From Alphaproteobacteria bacterium (GTDB lineage Bacteria > Pseudomonadota > Alphaproteobacteria > Puniceispirillales > Puniceispirillaceae), in the NCBI GenBank assembly GCA_011525265.1, contig WTHV01000009.1, positions 1 through 15,418 on the forward strand: a stretch of 15,418 nt of DNA. Reading direction: 5' to 3'. Positions 14,689 to 15,418 of the stretch are shown here, in pieces. The notes below the pieces were generated by a model. That model was given only the letters and a program-made list of their open reading frames with translations. It made no database searches and was not told where the DNA came from. Position 1 is the first letter of the stretch; every line of letters begins with the position of its first letter. The translations under genes and the position numbers were made by a program.

Positions 14689-15330
14689 ATGTCAGACACA
14701 ATCATCCAAAGACGCGGCTTGATGCTCGTCCTATCATCACCATCTGGGGCAGGTAAATCATCTATTTCGCGCGAATTATTGGCCTCAGAAGATGATTTGA
14801 CTCTCTCTGTCTCTGCCACAACAAGACAAAGACGCCCTGGTGAGACAGATGGAAAAGATTACCATTTTACCGATCTTACAAGCTTTCAGATTGGCATTAA
14901 TCAGGGTGAGTTTTTAGAATATGCCAAAGTGTTTGATAATTATTACGGCACACCGCGTGCCCTTGTTGAAGAAAAGCTAGCAGCAGGTAAGGATGTGCTG
15001 TTTGATATTGACTGGCAAGGTACACAGCAATTGGCTGAGATTATGCCAGAGGATTTGGTGAAGATTTTCATCTTGCCGCCATCAGTCTCAGAGCTTGAAA
15101 AGCGCCTGCTAAGCCGCGCACAAGACACAGCAGAGGTGGTTGCAGGGCGCATGGCCAAAGCCGCTGATGAAATGTCTCATTATCCAGAATATGACTATAT
15201 CATCGTGAATTATGATTTGCCTAAATCCGTTGCGCAGGTTCAAGCTATCCTGCATGCAGAGCGCCTAAAGCGTAATCGTCAAATTGGCCTGTCTGAATTT
15301 GTCAAACAGCTGCGTGATACCAAATATTAA
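14689..15330 (+). CDS. gmk: Guanylate kinase
   Basis: Gmk phosphorylates GMP to GDP with ATP, an essential step in the guanine nucleotide pool. The protein has 213 residues from the chosen start. The P-loop SSPSGAGKSS is at 16-25. The GMP-binding region includes SVSATTRQRRPGETDGKDYHF (40-60) and the tyrosine/glutamate stretch EFLEYAKVFDNYYGTP (74-89). DIDWQG is at 106-111, and the lid arginines lie around 139-154. The frame is open from a GTG at 14677 that overlaps the mltG stop. I chose the ATG at 14689 because GTGAGG, overlapping that stop, sits 7 nt before it as a ribosome-binding site. It faces rsmA convergently. Confidence 0.95.
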   Translation: MSDTIIQRRGLMLVLSSPSGAGKSSISRELLASEDDLTLSVSATTRQRRPGETDGKDYHFTDLTSFQIGINQGEFLEYAKVFDNYYGTPRALVEEKLAAGKDVLFDIDWQGTQQLAEIMPEDLVKIFILPPSVSELEKRLLSRAQDTAEVVAGRMAKAADEMSHYPEYDYIIVNYDLPKSVAQVQAILHAERLKRNRQIGLSEFVKQLRDTKY

Positions 15331-15342
15331 GCTTGTCAGGGT

Positions 15343-15418
15343 CTAGTGAATCTGACCTTCAAGATGGCGGGCAAGGGCGCAAAACCCCTCAATTTCAAGG
15401 TCTTGAGGGCGCATTGTA
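15343..15418 (-). CDS. rsmA: 16S rRNA dimethyladenosine transferase, C-terminal end only
   Basis: The last 24 residues of a minus-strand gene are visible before a TAG at 15343-15345; the rest lies beyond the right edge. The segment TMRPQDLEIEGFCALARHLE resembles the C-terminal end of RsmA/KsgA, where an RPE-L-(S/E)-(V/I)-E-x-F-x-x-L-A pattern is usual. RsmA dimethylates two adjacent adenines near the 3' end of 16S rRNA. In many alphaproteobacteria gmk lies next to the rsmA-pdxA-surA-lptD group, which supports the call. Too little is present to test the catalytic domain. Only 12 bp separate its stop from the gmk stop, and I see no terminator between them. Confidence 0.65.
   Translation of the reverse strand, partial: TMRPQDLEIEGFCALARHLEGQIH

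Noticed and set aside
15334..15357. GTCAG/CTGAC dyad between gmk and rsmA as a bidirectional terminator
   Set aside because: The stem is only 5 bp, the loop is long and there is no T-run on either strand.
1..15418. A mobile element, CRISPR array, defence island or novel biosynthetic cluster
   Set aside because: All genes belong to known housekeeping families in a familiar alphaproteobacterial order. I saw no transposase, integrase, regularly spaced repeat array, tRNA or att-like duplication.

Overview
The window is a gene-dense piece of a bacterial chromosome, and every recognisable gene is a housekeeping gene. The gene order and protein sequences point to an alphaproteobacterium. Two runs fit that class: rpsF-rpsR-rplI, dnaB, alr, mlaE/mlaF, radA, cvpA, purF and an SDR; and fabD-fabG-acpP-fabF-mltG-gmk facing rsmA. 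The moderate GC content, short spacers and many stop/start overlaps would suit a streamlined marine lineage such as SAR116. That lineage guess is inference and cannot be settled from the window alone.

Layout: positions 1 to about 9.8 kb are entirely minus strand. Read in the direction of transcription (right to left), they start with the ribosomal operon rpsF (S6), rpsR (S18) and rplI (L9), which ends at a textbook Rho-independent terminator (8442-8476). A long, tightly packed string follows: dnaB (replicative helicase), alr (alanine racemase), mlaE and mlaF (lipid-transport ABC permease and ATPase), radA (recombination ATPase), cvpA (membrane protein), purF (first committed step of purine synthesis), and an SDR oxidoreductase whose start overlaps the end of purF and which runs off the left edge.

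Positions 9808-10153 form the only long gap, a divergent control region between rpsF (minus) and fabD (plus). It contains a structured rpsF leader, a candidate site for S6:S18 autoregulation, and a cluster of dyads upstream of fabD.

From 10154 the plus strand carries the type II fatty-acid synthesis cluster: fabD, fabG, acpP and fabF. mltG (endolytic murein transglycosylase) overlaps fabF by 4 nt, and gmk (guanylate kinase) follows it. The last 76 bases hold the 3' end of rsmA on the minus strand, converging on gmk with only 12 bp between the stop codons.

Together the genes cover fatty-acid supply, outer-membrane lipid traffic, peptidoglycan precursor and chain-length control, purine/GMP supply, DNA replication/repair and ribosome assembly. 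I found no mobile element, CRISPR array, tRNA, rRNA, defence system or novel gene cluster. The points most worth a second look are regulatory: a near-consensus promoter nested inside the acpP terminator, and the folded rpsF leader.
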